Assembly: GCF_900100955.1 (NCBI RefSeq)
Contig: NZ_FNCC01000002.1
Location: forward strand, 1 to 64,000
Reading direction: 5' to 3'
Source of the DNA: Lentzea fradiae
GTDB taxonomy: Bacteria; Actinomycetota; Actinomycetes; Mycobacteriales; Pseudonocardiaceae
DNA length: 64,000 bases
Under the pieces are notes generated by a model. It did not search any database and was not told the DNA's origin. It saw only the letters and a program-made list of their open reading frames with translations. This document shows, piece after piece, positions 49,323-59,157 of the stretch (position 1 is its first letter; every line of letters begins with the position of its first letter). A program made the position numbers and the translations under genes.

Positions 49323-49684
49323 GCGCGGACGGAACCGATCGGACCGGCCAGGCGTCGGAAAGCGGTGTGGAGACCATTGCCGACGAGCTGCTCGACCAGG
49401 CTCTGGCGGAACGCCGGGCGCTGGTCCAGCTGTGCCTGTACGCGCTGGACCGCGCCAGTGCCGGCGTGGTCGCGCGGATAGAGGAAGGGCTCTCGTCCAT
49501 CGGCGTCGTCGCCGTCCGCGCCGACGGCCAGCGGTTCGACCCGTCGCGGCACGAGGCGGGCGGCACCGTGCCGACGGACGACCTGTCGTTGCAGGGCCTC
49601 GTCGCCGAGACCGAGGTGCCGGGCTTCTGCGACCGCGGCCGCGTGCTGCGGGCGCCCATCGTGACGGTCTACACCGCCCGATGA
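49319..49684 (+). CDS. Short GrpE-like protein in the dynamin operon
   Basis: A 121-residue protein whose second half is the GrpE head domain: L-S-S-I-G-V-V-A-V-R-A-D-G-Q-R-F-D-P-S-R-H-E-A, then V-P-G-F-C-D-R-G-R-V-L-R-A-P-I-V-T-V-Y. The long N-terminal coiled coil of true GrpE (about 190 residues in all) is reduced to a short helix. GrpE is the nucleotide exchange factor of Hsp70; no Hsp70 gene is in the window. It overlaps both flanking dynamin genes by 4 bp (ATGA each), so stoichiometric production is likely. Confidence 0.8.
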   Translation: MSADGTDRTGQASESGVETIADELLDQALAERRALVQLCLYALDRASAGVVARIEEGLSSIGVVAVRADGQRFDPSRHEAGGTVPTDDLSLQGLVAETEVPGFCDRGRVLRAPIVTVYTAR

Positions 49685-51501
49685 GCAGCCTCTCCCAGAC
49701 CGTCCGGCAGACGCGCGAACGCCTCACCGCCGTCGTGCGCGAGCTCGACCCGGCGATGGCCGACTGGGTGTCGCGCCGCTCGACCCCCGAGGTGTCGTCG
49801 GTCGTGGTCGTCGGCGAGACGAACCGCGGCAAGTCCTCGCTCGTCAACGCCCTGCTCGCCACGCCCGGGGTGTCGCCGGTCGACGCCGACGTGGCCACCT
49901 CGACGTACCTGGTCTTCCGGCACGGCCCGGCGTGGGCCGCCCGCGCCTGCTACCCCGGCGTGCTCGCGCCGGTGACGTTCCCACTGCCCGCGCTGATCAA
50001 CTGGGTCTCCGCCGCGCACGAGCTGCCCGAGGGCGAGCTGCCGCCGCGCTACGTCGAGGTCGACGCGCCGATCCCGTTGCTGGAACGCATGTCCGTCGTC
50101 GACACGCCCGGCGTCGGCGGCCTGGAGTCGGTCCACGGCGAGCTGGCGCTGGAGGCCGTCACGTCGGCGACCGCGCTGGTGTTCGTCGTCGACGCCTCGT
50201 CCCCGTTCACGCGCGGCGAGCTCGACTTCCTCAAGCGCGTCGGCGACCGCGTCGAGACCGTCGTCTTCGCGTTGACCAAGACCGACCAGTACCGCGGCTG
50301 GCGCCAGGTCCTCGACGCCGACCGGGCGTTGCTGGCCGAGCACGCCCCGCGCTTCGCCGACGCGCCGTTCCACCCGGTGTCGTCGCGCATGTTCGAGATG
50401 GCGGGCCAGGCCCCGAACCCGGACGCGGCGGCGATGCTGCGCGAGCGGTCCGGCGTCTCCGCGTTGCAGACGGCCTTGCAGGAGCTGGTCGCGGGCCGTG
50501 CGGGGATGCTGGCCGAGGCGAACGCGTTGCGCGCGCTGTCGACCGTGCTGGCCGAGCTGGAGATCCGGCTGCGGCACGAGCAGCGCGCCCTGTCGGTGGG
50601 CGAGGACGAGGCCGCGGTCCTGCGCGCCCGCCGCGAGGAGCTGCAGACCGAACGTCGTTCGTCCACGCGCGGCTGGCAGGTGCGGCTGCGCGGCGAGATC
50701 CAGCGTGCCCGCGTCGAGAACTCGCACGAGATCTCCCGGCAGATGCGCGACCTGCAGACCTGGTACCGCCAGGCCATCGACACCGCCGACCGCAACGCCC
50801 TCGCGTCGCTGCCGCAGCAGGTCGACACGGCGTTGCAGGTCGTGTCCGGCCGCATCTCCACCGCGCTGTCGGCCCGCCTGTCGCAGGTCACCGACGCCGT
50901 GCTGGCCACCCTGTTCAGCGCGGAGGAGCTGACGCTGATCCGCGGCCAGTTCGCCCGCGGCGAGCAGCCGCCGGTCGTGGTGCGCCCCAAGGACAAGCGA
51001 CCGCCGACCGCCGAGGACAAGCTGCTGGTGTTCATGGGCGTCTCCGGCGGCCTGGGCGCGGGCAAGCTGGCCGTGATGCCGCTGGCGGGACTGGGCATCG
51101 CGGCGCTGAACCCCGTCGTCCTGCCGGTGACCATCGCCCTCGGTCTGGGCGCGGGCTGGTGGATGGCCCGCACCCGCACCCACACCGCCGAGAAGCAGCA
51201 CGTCAAGCAGTGGCTCTCCGACGCCATCGCCGACGCCCGGTCCACAGTGGACCAGCTGGCCGCCGAGCAGCTGATCGAGGCCGAGCAGGCGCTGTCGCTG
51301 GCGCTGGACGAGGCGCTGGCCAAGCGGATCGAGGCGATCGAGGCGGAGCTGCGCGAGGTCGACCGGGCGCTGCGGATGGAGGCGGGCGAACGCGGCCGCG
51401 AGCTGCAGTCCGTGACGCGGCAGCTGGCCGAGGTGGAGCAGGGCCGGTCCAAGGCGGAGGAACTGCTGGGCCGCATCCGGTCCGTGCGGGACCGCGCGTA
51501 G
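49681..51501 (+). CDS. Dynamin-like GTPase 2 with membrane hairpin
   Basis: A 606-residue dynamin-like protein. P-loop G-E-T-N-R-G-K-S (residues 45-52), G3 D-T-P-G (141-144) and G4 T-K-T-D (199-202) are intact. A long helical stalk follows. Near residues 449-500 two hydrophobic segments separated by a short turn (L-G-A-G-K-L-A-V-M-P-L-A-G-L-G, then V-V-L-P-V-T-I-A-L-G-L-G-A-G) form a membrane paddle, and an Arg/Glu-rich coiled coil ends the protein. It is the membrane-bound partner of the first GTPase. Third gene of the operon. Confidence 0.9.
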   Translation: MSSLSQTVRQTRERLTAVVRELDPAMADWVSRRSTPEVSSVVVVGETNRGKSSLVNALLATPGVSPVDADVATSTYLVFRHGPAWAARACYPGVLAPVTFPLPALINWVSAAHELPEGELPPRYVEVDAPIPLLERMSVVDTPGVGGLESVHGELALEAVTSATALVFVVDASSPFTRGELDFLKRVGDRVETVVFALTKTDQYRGWRQVLDADRALLAEHAPRFADAPFHPVSSRMFEMAGQAPNPDAAAMLRERSGVSALQTALQELVAGRAGMLAEANALRALSTVLAELEIRLRHEQRALSVGEDEAAVLRARREELQTERRSSTRGWQVRLRGEIQRARVENSHEISRQMRDLQTWYRQAIDTADRNALASLPQQVDTALQVVSGRISTALSARLSQVTDAVLATLFSAEELTLIRGQFARGEQPPVVVRPKDKRPPTAEDKLLVFMGVSGGLGAGKLAVMPLAGLGIAALNPVVLPVTIALGLGAGWWMARTRTHTAEKQHVKQWLSDAIADARSTVDQLAAEQLIEAEQALSLALDEALAKRIEAIEAELREVDRALRMEAGERGRELQSVTRQLAEVEQGRSKAEELLGRIRSVRDRA

Positions 51502-51589
51502 GCGACTCGGGGTCAAACGGTTGGCCGGGGAACCAAACCGGCATAACGTGGGTCATACCGGAACATGAGCCAGCAGGAGGTGTGTCCCG

Positions 51590-52273
51590 GTGTACATCGA
51601 CGAGAACGGTGCGGCCGACGCCGAGCTGAAGGTGACCGTCGAGGACGAGGAGTACACCGCCGACGTCACCTTCGACCTCGACAGGGACGGCGTGAACGAC
51701 TCCGCCGTGGTCGAGACCGATGACGGCGGTCATCTCGCGTTCACCGACACGGACGGCGACGGCGACGCCGACCTGATGAGCACGTTCGACAAGGACGGCA
51801 ACCTGCTCAGCCAGGCGCGGTTCGAGGAGATTTCCGGAGAATGGGTCGCGATCGATCCCGGCGACGTCTCGCACAAGACGAATTCCTCGAATTCCCAGAC
51901 CATTGTCGTGGACACGGACCAGGGTGAGCGGAAGGTCGGCCCGGCGACCGAGGACACCGACGGCGACGGCAAGGCCGACACCGCCGTGGTCCGCGACGAC
52001 GACGGCGACACGTGGCTGTTCACCGACAAGGACGGGGACGGCCGCGCCGACGTGGCCACCGAGATCACCCGATCCGGCGAGGTCACGATGTCCGAGCAGC
52101 GCGGCGACGAGTGGGTCGAGGTCGAGCACGGGCACATCGAGTCCGACGGCCGGTACGTGACCGACTCCAAGAGCGGCATTCTGGACGAGACGGACGACTG
52201 GTACGAGCAAGAACGGTTCGACGGGGTCGTCCGAATCGATTCCACCACGGGACAGTGGATCAGCCCGAACTGA
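51590..52273 (+). CDS. Acidic Asp-Gly repeat protein downstream of the dynamin operon
   Basis: A 227-residue, strongly acidic protein without signal peptide or membrane helix. It has at least four calcium-loop-like repeats: [27 protein letters not shown] and D-K-D-G-D-G-R-A-D, similar to dockerin/EF-hand loops. I believe actinobacterial proteins of this sort have a DUF number (possibly DUF6802) but cannot confirm it. AGGAGG precedes the GTG. It lies 88 bp after the dynamin operon on the same strand and ends at a terminator, so it may share the operon. Confidence 0.75.
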   Translation: MYIDENGAADAELKVTVEDEEYTADVTFDLDRDGVNDSAVVETDDGGHLAFTDTDGDGDADLMSTFDKDGNLLSQARFEEISGEWVAIDPGDVSHKTNSSNSQTIVVDTDQGERKVGPATEDTDGDGKADTAVVRDDDGDTWLFTDKDGDGRADVATEITRSGEVTMSEQRGDEWVEVEHGHIESDGRYVTDSKSGILDETDDWYEQERFDGVVRIDSTTGQWISPN

Positions 52274-52297
52274 CGTCACAACTGAAGCCCAGGTCAC

Positions 52298-52331
52298 AGG
52301 CCCCGGTGTGGTGAGAACCGCACCGGGGCCT
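52298..52331 (+). terminator. Terminator after the acidic repeat gene
   Basis: A perfect 11-bp stem (AGGCCCCGGTG and complement) with a 12-base loop, followed by CTTGTGTTTTT, so it looks like a classical intrinsic terminator; 24 bp after the stop. Confidence 0.88.
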
Positions 52332-52333
52332 CT

Positions 52334-52583
52334 TGTGTTTTTCCGTTCTTGTGCACGCCATAACTCCGTTGGAGTGCTGAATCGATTCCAGAATCGGTTT
52401 TGTGAGGCAAGCGACAGGCCAGGGGTGCTTTACCCGCCATTCATCGGGCTAACCTCGGTCCATCCCCTTCCACGTACGCCCGGCGCCACCGGGCGTGTGG
52501 AGCTATTCCCGAGGACGACGCAGTCCCGCACCGGACCCCACGTCCTCGGGCGGCCGAGGCGTTCAGTCAGGAGACGAGACGAG
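52334..52583 (+). promoter_or_regulatory. pckG: Leader and promoter region of pckG
   Basis: 250 bp without a gene. The region from about 52340 to 52450 is AT-richer than its surroundings and should hold the promoter. I see no repeated operator and no clear riboswitch. AGGAG lies at 52569-52573, before the pckG start. Confidence 0.5.
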
Positions 52584-54395
<1,812 letters not shown>

Positions 54396-54403
54396 TCCTG
54401 ACC

Positions 54404-54454
54404 GCACGCGGGGCCCCTTCGTACTGTGTGACAGTACGAAGGGGCCCCGCGTGC
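54404..54454. terminator. Exceptionally long terminator hairpin after pckG
   Basis: A perfect inverted repeat with 24-bp arms (beginning GCACGCGGGGCCCCTTCGTA) and a 3-base GTG loop, 8 bp after the pckG stop, followed by GTTTGG. It would act in both directions. Confidence 0.9.
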
Positions 54455-54510
54455 GTTTGGGGGGCTTGCGGGGAGTGATTGCGTCACTGGGATGAGGTAG
54501 TACTAGTCGT

Positions 54511-54723
54511 GTGACGCAGGGAGACGACTTCCTCGGCGGCCTCCACTACGACGGTTCGCCGCGCGACGTCGAGGTCGGTCCGGCCAAGGGCATCGTGCGC
54601 TACTACCCGGTGCCGTCCCGCCCGCCTGCCCGCACGCCGTGGTGGCGCTACGCGCTCGTGTTCGGCCTCGGAATGGCCGTCGGCGGGGCGGGCGGCGTGG
54701 TCCTGTGCAGCGTTTTTCTCTGA
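54511..54723 (+). CDS. Small single-pass membrane protein (70 aa)
   Basis: A 70-residue protein: a polar N-terminal half with R-Y-Y-P-V-P and a Pro-rich stretch, W-W-R-Y, then one membrane helix (about 47-68) rich in Gly and Ala. It starts with GTG with no obvious ribosome binding site, and a TAGTACTAGT palindrome lies just before it. No family recognised. It is the first gene after the pckG terminator and ends 33 bp before the DnaA-box cluster. Confidence 0.5.
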   Translation: MTQGDDFLGGLHYDGSPRDVEVGPAKGIVRYYPVPSRPPARTPWWRYALVFGLGMAVGGAGGVVLCSVFL

Positions 54724-54756
54724 GTTCGCGCAGCTCACAGTCCACATGAGACGAAT

Positions 54757-54809
54757 TTGTCCACAGGTGTGGACAATTCTGTGCACAGGTTGTGGACAGC
54801 TGTGGACAC
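54757..54809. promoter_or_regulatory. Compact DnaA-box cluster
   Basis: Four 9-mers in 53 bp: TTGTCCACA (54757-54765) facing TGTGGACAA (54768-54776) across two G residues, both perfect to the actinobacterial DnaA box, then TGTGGACAG (54791-54799) and TGTGGACAC (54801-54809), each one mismatch. A GTGCACA word lies between. The remainder of the 54724-54940 gap holds only the likely promoter of the small gene at 54941. Confidence 0.65.
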
Positions 54810-54940
54810 GGCTGCGGCCTGCGTCACAATTCGCCCGAATGGTCTTGGTCCAGGAATGAACGCAGCCCGTCCCGGGAACGTCTTAGGTACGTGACGGCGA
54901 TCACAAAGATCGTCAACTGAGGCGGAGAGGAGGGTGTGCC

Positions 54941-55105
54941 GTGGGAATCGCAGCGATAGCGATGCTGGTACTGGCCCTGGCCGCCGTGCTGATGGTCGTG
55001 GTGGCGAACTCAGTTCGGGAGCGGGTTGTCGCGGATGCCGAGGAGGGTGCCGTTGAAGGACTTGGTGGCCTCCGCGTAGCAGACGGCGTTGGTCCATCCC
55101 TCTGA
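54941..55105 (+). CDS. Possible small membrane protein (54 aa)
   Basis: A GTG with GAGGAGGG upstream opens a 54-codon frame. Residues 2-23 form a membrane helix (G-I-A-A-I-A-M-L-V-L-A-L-A-A-V-L-M-V-V-V), and a charged segment follows. The last 32 codons overlap the end of the convergent septum-formation gene, which is unusual, so the frame may be partly fortuitous. Confidence 0.4.
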   Translation: MGIAAIAMLVLALAAVLMVVVANSVRERVVADAEEGAVEGLGGLRVADGVGPSL

Positions 55106-55852
55106 CCAAGCCTGGGAACCGGGGTTGCGCCAGGCGGGGAACACGTCGGTGCGCTTGTCCGAACCCAGGTAGTCGTGCACGGCCTTGGTGCACTTGTCCT
55201 TGGCGATCGAGTTCATCTGCTCCTTCGACGGAGCGGGGTCGCTCGACTTGCCGAGCGACACGACACCACCCGGCACGGCCTCGGCCAGGTGCGCGGTGTT
55301 GCACGCGACGACCTTGACCTCCTGGTCCTTGGACGGGGAGCCCTGGGTGCAGGTCTGGAACGTCGGGAAACCGTTGCCCTTCAAGGTGTCCTTCACCGAA
55401 CCCTTGCGCGCCAACGGCTTCTCATCGGGGCTGATCTCCACGACGGTGCACAGGCGCCAGCGCTGGCCGTCCTTCCAGCCCTGCTCGTTCGGCCAGAACG
55501 CCCAGACGCGCAGGCGCGTCGCGTCCGCGTCCGCACTGCCCAGGTAGTCGGTCAGCGCCTGGCGGCACGGCGGAAGCGCGGCCTTGCGCAGCGCCTGCGT
55601 GTCCGGGTAGGTCGACGGCAGACCGGTCAGCTCGCCGACGGACATGATCTCGGCCTCGTGCGACTCGGTGCACTGCAACACCTTCAGCTCGTAGGCGTTC
55701 ATGCACTGGCCGGGCTTCGGCAGCGTGGGCGCGGCGGCGGAGGCCGTGGACGGCATCGGTCCGGGGACCGCCTGACCGCCGACGTGGATCGCGCACGAGG
55801 ACAGCGTCAACGTGCTCAGGACAACAGCCACCGCCAACCGCACACGATTCAC
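55010..55852 (-). CDS. Septum-formation-domain lipoprotein
   Basis: A 280-residue lipoprotein: signal peptide with lipobox L-S-S-C (Cys near residue 20), a Pro/Ala/Ser linker, then two Septum_form-like halves with several Cys (for example G-Q-C-M-N-A-Y, H-E-A-E-I-M-S-V and N-T-A-H-L-A-E-A-V-P-G), where C-x-x-x-H-x-x-E is the family pattern. In actinobacteria this domain occurs in surface lipoproteins linked to division, function unproven. Its GTG overlaps the stop of the PGP-like gene by 4 bp, so the two are co-translated. Confidence 0.8.
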   Translation of the reverse strand: MNRVRLAVAVVLSTLTLSSCAIHVGGQAVPGPMPSTASAAAPTLPKPGQCMNAYELKVLQCTESHEAEIMSVGELTGLPSTYPDTQALRKAALPPCRQALTDYLGSADADATRLRVWAFWPNEQGWKDGQRWRLCTVVEISPDEKPLARKGSVKDTLKGNGFPTFQTCTQGSPSKDQEVKVVACNTAHLAEAVPGGVVSLGKSSDPAPSKEQMNSIAKDKCTKAVHDYLGSDKRTDVFPAWRNPGSQAWSEGWTNAVCYAEATKSFNGTLLGIRDNPLPN

Positions 55853-57096
55853 ACCACAGAGACTAGGGCCTTCACCTGATCGGCGATGTCCCGACGCTGC
55901 TTTTCGAACGCCACGTCCGTCAGCGCGGCCGGGTCGGCGGGCAGTCCGAGCACCGGCGTGTGCAGGTGTCCGCCGAGGACGTCCGTCGCACCGGAACCGA
56001 CCCGCAGCCGGTTCGCCCGGTACATGCTCTCGTTGGAGAGGTAGTCCCCGCCGCCGCCGCTCGCCGCGACCCGGCCCGGCGTCGGTTCGTCCGTGCGGCA
56101 CGAGACCTGCTGGCCGACGACGACCCACTCGCAGAACTCGCGGTTGTAGTTCACCAGGAACGGCCCGGTGCCCGCGTCGACCATCTTCTGGTGCGGCAGC
56201 GTGGTTTCGATGAACTCGTCGGACGGCTGCGGCCAGCCGGCGGCGTCCGGGACGGTGCCGACCACGCCGATGTCGTTGTTGTCGCCGAAGCCGCCGCGCC
56301 AGCGCGCCGCCCACCGCTCGACGTCGAACCGGCCGGGACGTCCCTGGCTGATCGTCACGAACGCGTCGGGCCGCTGCCGCAGCGCGGTTCCGTAGAACTG
56401 CTCGACGATCCCCTCGTCGAACGCGCCCCACAGCACCGGCAGGACCGCGGCCTGCAGCACGACCTTGCCCTGCGGCGTGGTGATCTCCCGGCCGTCGAGC
56501 TGCAACGCCGCCGCCCCCGCCGGGTTCGCGCGCCGCACGGCGGTGCCCTGGAGCTGGAACGGGTCGAAGCCCGTCACCGCGATCTTGCGCACGCCCGGCT
56601 TCGCGGGGAACGCCGTGTCGCTCAGACCTCGTGAGGCCCAGTCGAACTGGCGGACGAGCTTCGCGCGGTCGTTCGCGGGCAACGCGAAACGCGGCTGCCA
56701 CTGCCGCAGCGCGCTGGTGAGCTGCAACCGCGCCCAGTAGAGCGGACGGTCGTCGTACGCGTCGTGTGCCAACGTTGTCGTGCTCTGCGCACGGGCGACG
56801 GCGGCCTTCCACAGCCCGTTGCCCTCGCGCTCGACGAACTGCTGGGCCTGCGCGCGGGACGGCTGGCGGCAGAGCTTGGCGGTGAAGTCCGCGACGCGGT
56901 CGTCGAACCCGGCGAGCTTCACGAGGGCGGGACCCACGGCGGGGCCACCGGCGACTGACGCGTCGTCGAGCCGTTGCTCCTCGACGGTCAGCGGAACCGA
57001 GGTGTCGTAGCAGTTCGCGGTCTGCGCCTGCGCGACGGAAGGACTCAGGACAAGAGCGACTGCGGTCAGGCCGACCAGTCCGGCGATGGTTTTCAC
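55849..57096 (-). CDS. Secreted pyroglutamyl-peptidase-like protein with Cys-to-Ser change
   Basis: A 415-residue exported protein. Signal peptide about 1-24. An N-terminal helical part (25-165) precedes a C15-like domain: V-T-G-F-D-P-F (175-180), N-P-A-G-A, V-L-P-V-L-W near 218, Q-G-R-P-G-R-F-D-V-E-R with Glu260, Y-L-S-N (352-355) and H-L-H-T-P (His379). In pyroglutamyl peptidase I the third block is Y-L-C-N with the nucleophilic Cys; here it is Ser354. Either an alternative Ser nucleophile or an inactive binding protein. Coupled to the septum-formation lipoprotein gene. Confidence 0.75.
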   Translation of the reverse strand: MKTIAGLVGLTAVALVLSPSVAQAQTANCYDTSVPLTVEEQRLDDASVAGGPAVGPALVKLAGFDDRVADFTAKLCRQPSRAQAQQFVEREGNGLWKAAVARAQSTTTLAHDAYDDRPLYWARLQLTSALRQWQPRFALPANDRAKLVRQFDWASRGLSDTAFPAKPGVRKIAVTGFDPFQLQGTAVRRANPAGAAALQLDGREITTPQGKVVLQAAVLPVLWGAFDEGIVEQFYGTALRQRPDAFVTISQGRPGRFDVERWAARWRGGFGDNNDIGVVGTVPDAAGWPQPSDEFIETTLPHQKMVDAGTGPFLVNYNREFCEWVVVGQQVSCRTDEPTPGRVAASGGGGDYLSNESMYRANRLRVGSGATDVLGGHLHTPVLGLPADPAALTDVAFEKQRRDIADQVKALVSVV

Positions 57097-57116
57097 GGTT
57101 CCATCTCAACGAAGAA

Positions 57117-57146
57117 GGGCCACCCGCCGTAACCGGCGGGTGGCCC
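57117..57146 (-). terminator. Terminator after the symporter gene
   Basis: A perfect 13-bp stem (GGGCCACCCGCCG and complement) with a four-base loop, 20 bp after the symporter stop on the minus strand and followed there by CTTCTTCGTT. It separates the symporter operon from the PGP-like gene. Confidence 0.85.
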
Positions 57147-57166
57147 ATTGTGCCGACTTTCGCGTC

Positions 57167-58801
57167 TCAGTGGGCGGCCACGGGCTTGACCCGCGGGTTG
57201 TCCTCGTCGACGTGGTAGTCGCTCGGGTCCGTCTGGTCCGTGCCGTTGAACGTGCCCGCCTTCTTGGCGATCAGCGTGACCACCACCGCCACCAGCAGGT
57301 TCACGATCAGCGCGATGATGCCGACGTAGATCTGCGTTGGCGACGAGCCGAACGGGTGCCAGCCGAAGAGCGAGATGTTGCCCAGCGGCAGCGCGGAACC
57401 GGCGAAGTGCGCCTTGCCGATCGCGGGGTTGCCGATCGTGTAGAGCAGCCACATGCCGTAGCCCATGCCCGCGACCCAGCCCGCGATCAGGCCGTACACG
57501 TGGAACCAGCGCGTGTAGAGCGCGATCGCGACCGCCGGCAGCGTCTGCAGGATCATGACGCCGCCGATGAGCTGCAGGTCGATCGAGAACTGCGGGTCGA
57601 CGAACACGATGAACGCGACGGCGCCGAACTTCACGACCAGCGACGCGAGCTTGGCCTGCTTGGCCTCCTCCGCCGGGGTCGCGTTCTTCTTCACGTACTC
57701 CTTGTAGACGTTGCGCGTCCACAGGTTCGCCGCCGCGATCGACATGATCGCCGCCGGCACCAGCGCGCCGATGCCGATGGCCGCGAACGCGATGCCCGCG
57801 AACCACGACGGGAAGTTCGCGCCGAAGAGCTCGGGGACGATCGTGTTGGTGTCGGGACGGCCGGTCGCCTGGTTGACGATCGGCTTGGTGCCTGCGCTGA
57901 TCGCCACGAAGCCGAGCAGCGCCAGCAGGCCCAGCAGCAGCGAGTACGCCGGGAGCGCGACCATGTTGCGCTTGATGACGTTGCGGCCGCGGCTCGCCAG
58001 GATGCCGGTCAGCGAGTGCGGGTACAGGAACAGCGCGAGCGCGCTGCCCAGTGCCAGCGTCGCGTACTGCAGCTGGTTCGTGCCGGTCAGCAGGATGCCG
58101 TCGGCCTTGCTGGGCGTGGCGTCGAACTTGGCCTGCGCGTCGTCGAAGATCTGGCCCCAGCCGCCGAACTTCGCGGGCAGGTAGACGATCGCGACGAGGA
58201 TCACCAGGTAGATCAGGATGTCCTTGACGAACGCGATCAGCGCTGGCGCCCGCAGCCCCGACTGGTAGGTGTAGAGCGCGAGGATCACGAACGCGATGAA
58301 CAGCGGGAGGTGGCCGAGGATGCCGCCGCCGTTGAGGCCCATCGACCGCAGCACCGCTTCGAGGCCGACGAGCTGGAGCGCGATGTACGGCATGGTCGCG
58401 ACGATGCCGGTGATCGCGATGAGCAACGCGAGCCAGTGCGAGCCGTAGCGGCCCTTCACGAAGTCGGCGGGCGTGACGTAGCCGTGCACGCGGCTCACCG
58501 ACCACATCCGCACCAGCGGCAGGAAGACGATCGGGTAGAGGATCACCGTGTACGGCAACGCGTAGAAGCCGAGCGCGCCCGCACCGAACATCAGCGCGGG
58601 GACGGCGACGAACGTGTACGCCGTGTAGAGGTCACCGCCGACCAGGAACCACGTGATCCAGCTGCCGAACTTGCGGCCGCCGAGGCCCCACTCGTCGAGG
58701 TGGTCGAGCGTCTCGCCCTTCTGCCACCGCGCGGCCAGGAACCCCATGACCGTCACGAGCAGGAAGAGGGCGCTGAAGACGATCAGCTCTGTCCACTGCA
58801 T
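57167..58801 (-). CDS. mctP: Sodium:solute symporter (MctP-like)
   Basis: A 544-residue SSS-family symporter with about 13 helices. The N-terminal W-G-L-G-G-R-K-F-G and F-V-G-G-D-L-Y-T-A-Y-T-F segment, and the P-L-V-R-M-W pattern, are as in MctP/ActP monocarboxylate permeases, so uptake of pyruvate, lactate or acetate-like anions is probable. Its ATG overlaps the stop of the DUF3311 gene by one base, the usual pairing for this subgroup. The acidic/basic C-terminal tail is cytoplasmic. Confidence 0.88.
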   Translation of the reverse strand: MQWTELIVFSALFLLVTVMGFLAARWQKGETLDHLDEWGLGGRKFGSWITWFLVGGDLYTAYTFVAVPALMFGAGALGFYALPYTVILYPIVFLPLVRMWSVSRVHGYVTPADFVKGRYGSHWLALLIAITGIVATMPYIALQLVGLEAVLRSMGLNGGGILGHLPLFIAFVILALYTYQSGLRAPALIAFVKDILIYLVILVAIVYLPAKFGGWGQIFDDAQAKFDATPSKADGILLTGTNQLQYATLALGSALALFLYPHSLTGILASRGRNVIKRNMVALPAYSLLLGLLALLGFVAISAGTKPIVNQATGRPDTNTIVPELFGANFPSWFAGIAFAAIGIGALVPAAIMSIAAANLWTRNVYKEYVKKNATPAEEAKQAKLASLVVKFGAVAFIVFVDPQFSIDLQLIGGVMILQTLPAVAIALYTRWFHVYGLIAGWVAGMGYGMWLLYTIGNPAIGKAHFAGSALPLGNISLFGWHPFGSSPTQIYVGIIALIVNLLVAVVVTLIAKKAGTFNGTDQTDPSDYHVDEDNPRVKPVAAH

Positions 58802-59067
58802 CAGCGGGCCCCCTCATCCAGGTCGTCGATGCCGAGCTTGTCGGGCTTGCCGGTGACCACGGGCTCGTTCTTGGTCTTGACGTAGACGAGACCGACGCAC
58901 GCGACGCCGAGCGGCACGAACAGGAACTGGTACCAGTAGAAGAACGGAAGCCCGAAGATCCGGGGCTCGTCCTGGTTGAACCACGGCGTGATGAGCATGA
59001 GCAGCGGAATCAGCAGTAACAGGTTCCAGTTGCTCCAGCGCAAGCCGGTCTTGTGATCCGACGGCAT
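58801..59067 (-). CDS. DUF3311 small membrane partner of the symporter
   Basis: An 88-residue protein with two membrane helices (about 14-30 and 44-66) and a charged C-terminus. The F-F-Y-W-Y-Q-F pattern between helices is that of DUF3311. Family members sit directly upstream of SSS symporters and are thought to be accessory subunits. The symporter start overlaps its stop (TGATG), so the two are translationally coupled. Start ATG at 59067 with GAGGGTCC upstream. Confidence 0.85.
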   Translation of the reverse strand: MPSDHKTGLRWSNWNLLLLIPLLMLITPWFNQDEPRIFGLPFFYWYQFLFVPLGVACVGLVYVKTKNEPVVTGKPDKLGIDDLDEGAR

Positions 59068-59157
59068 TGGTGGACCCTCCGTGTACGCGGTGTTGCGCGG
59101 ATGTTAGGTCTGAGGAGGTGTGGCGTCAGCCACGTGTCCGGAATCGTTGTCGTCGAC

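Noticed and set aside
49319-49684. Annotating the small protein as the housekeeping GrpE
   Set aside because: It lacks the N-terminal coiled coil, has no dnaK or dnaJ beside it and is coupled to dynamin genes, so I call it GrpE-like only.
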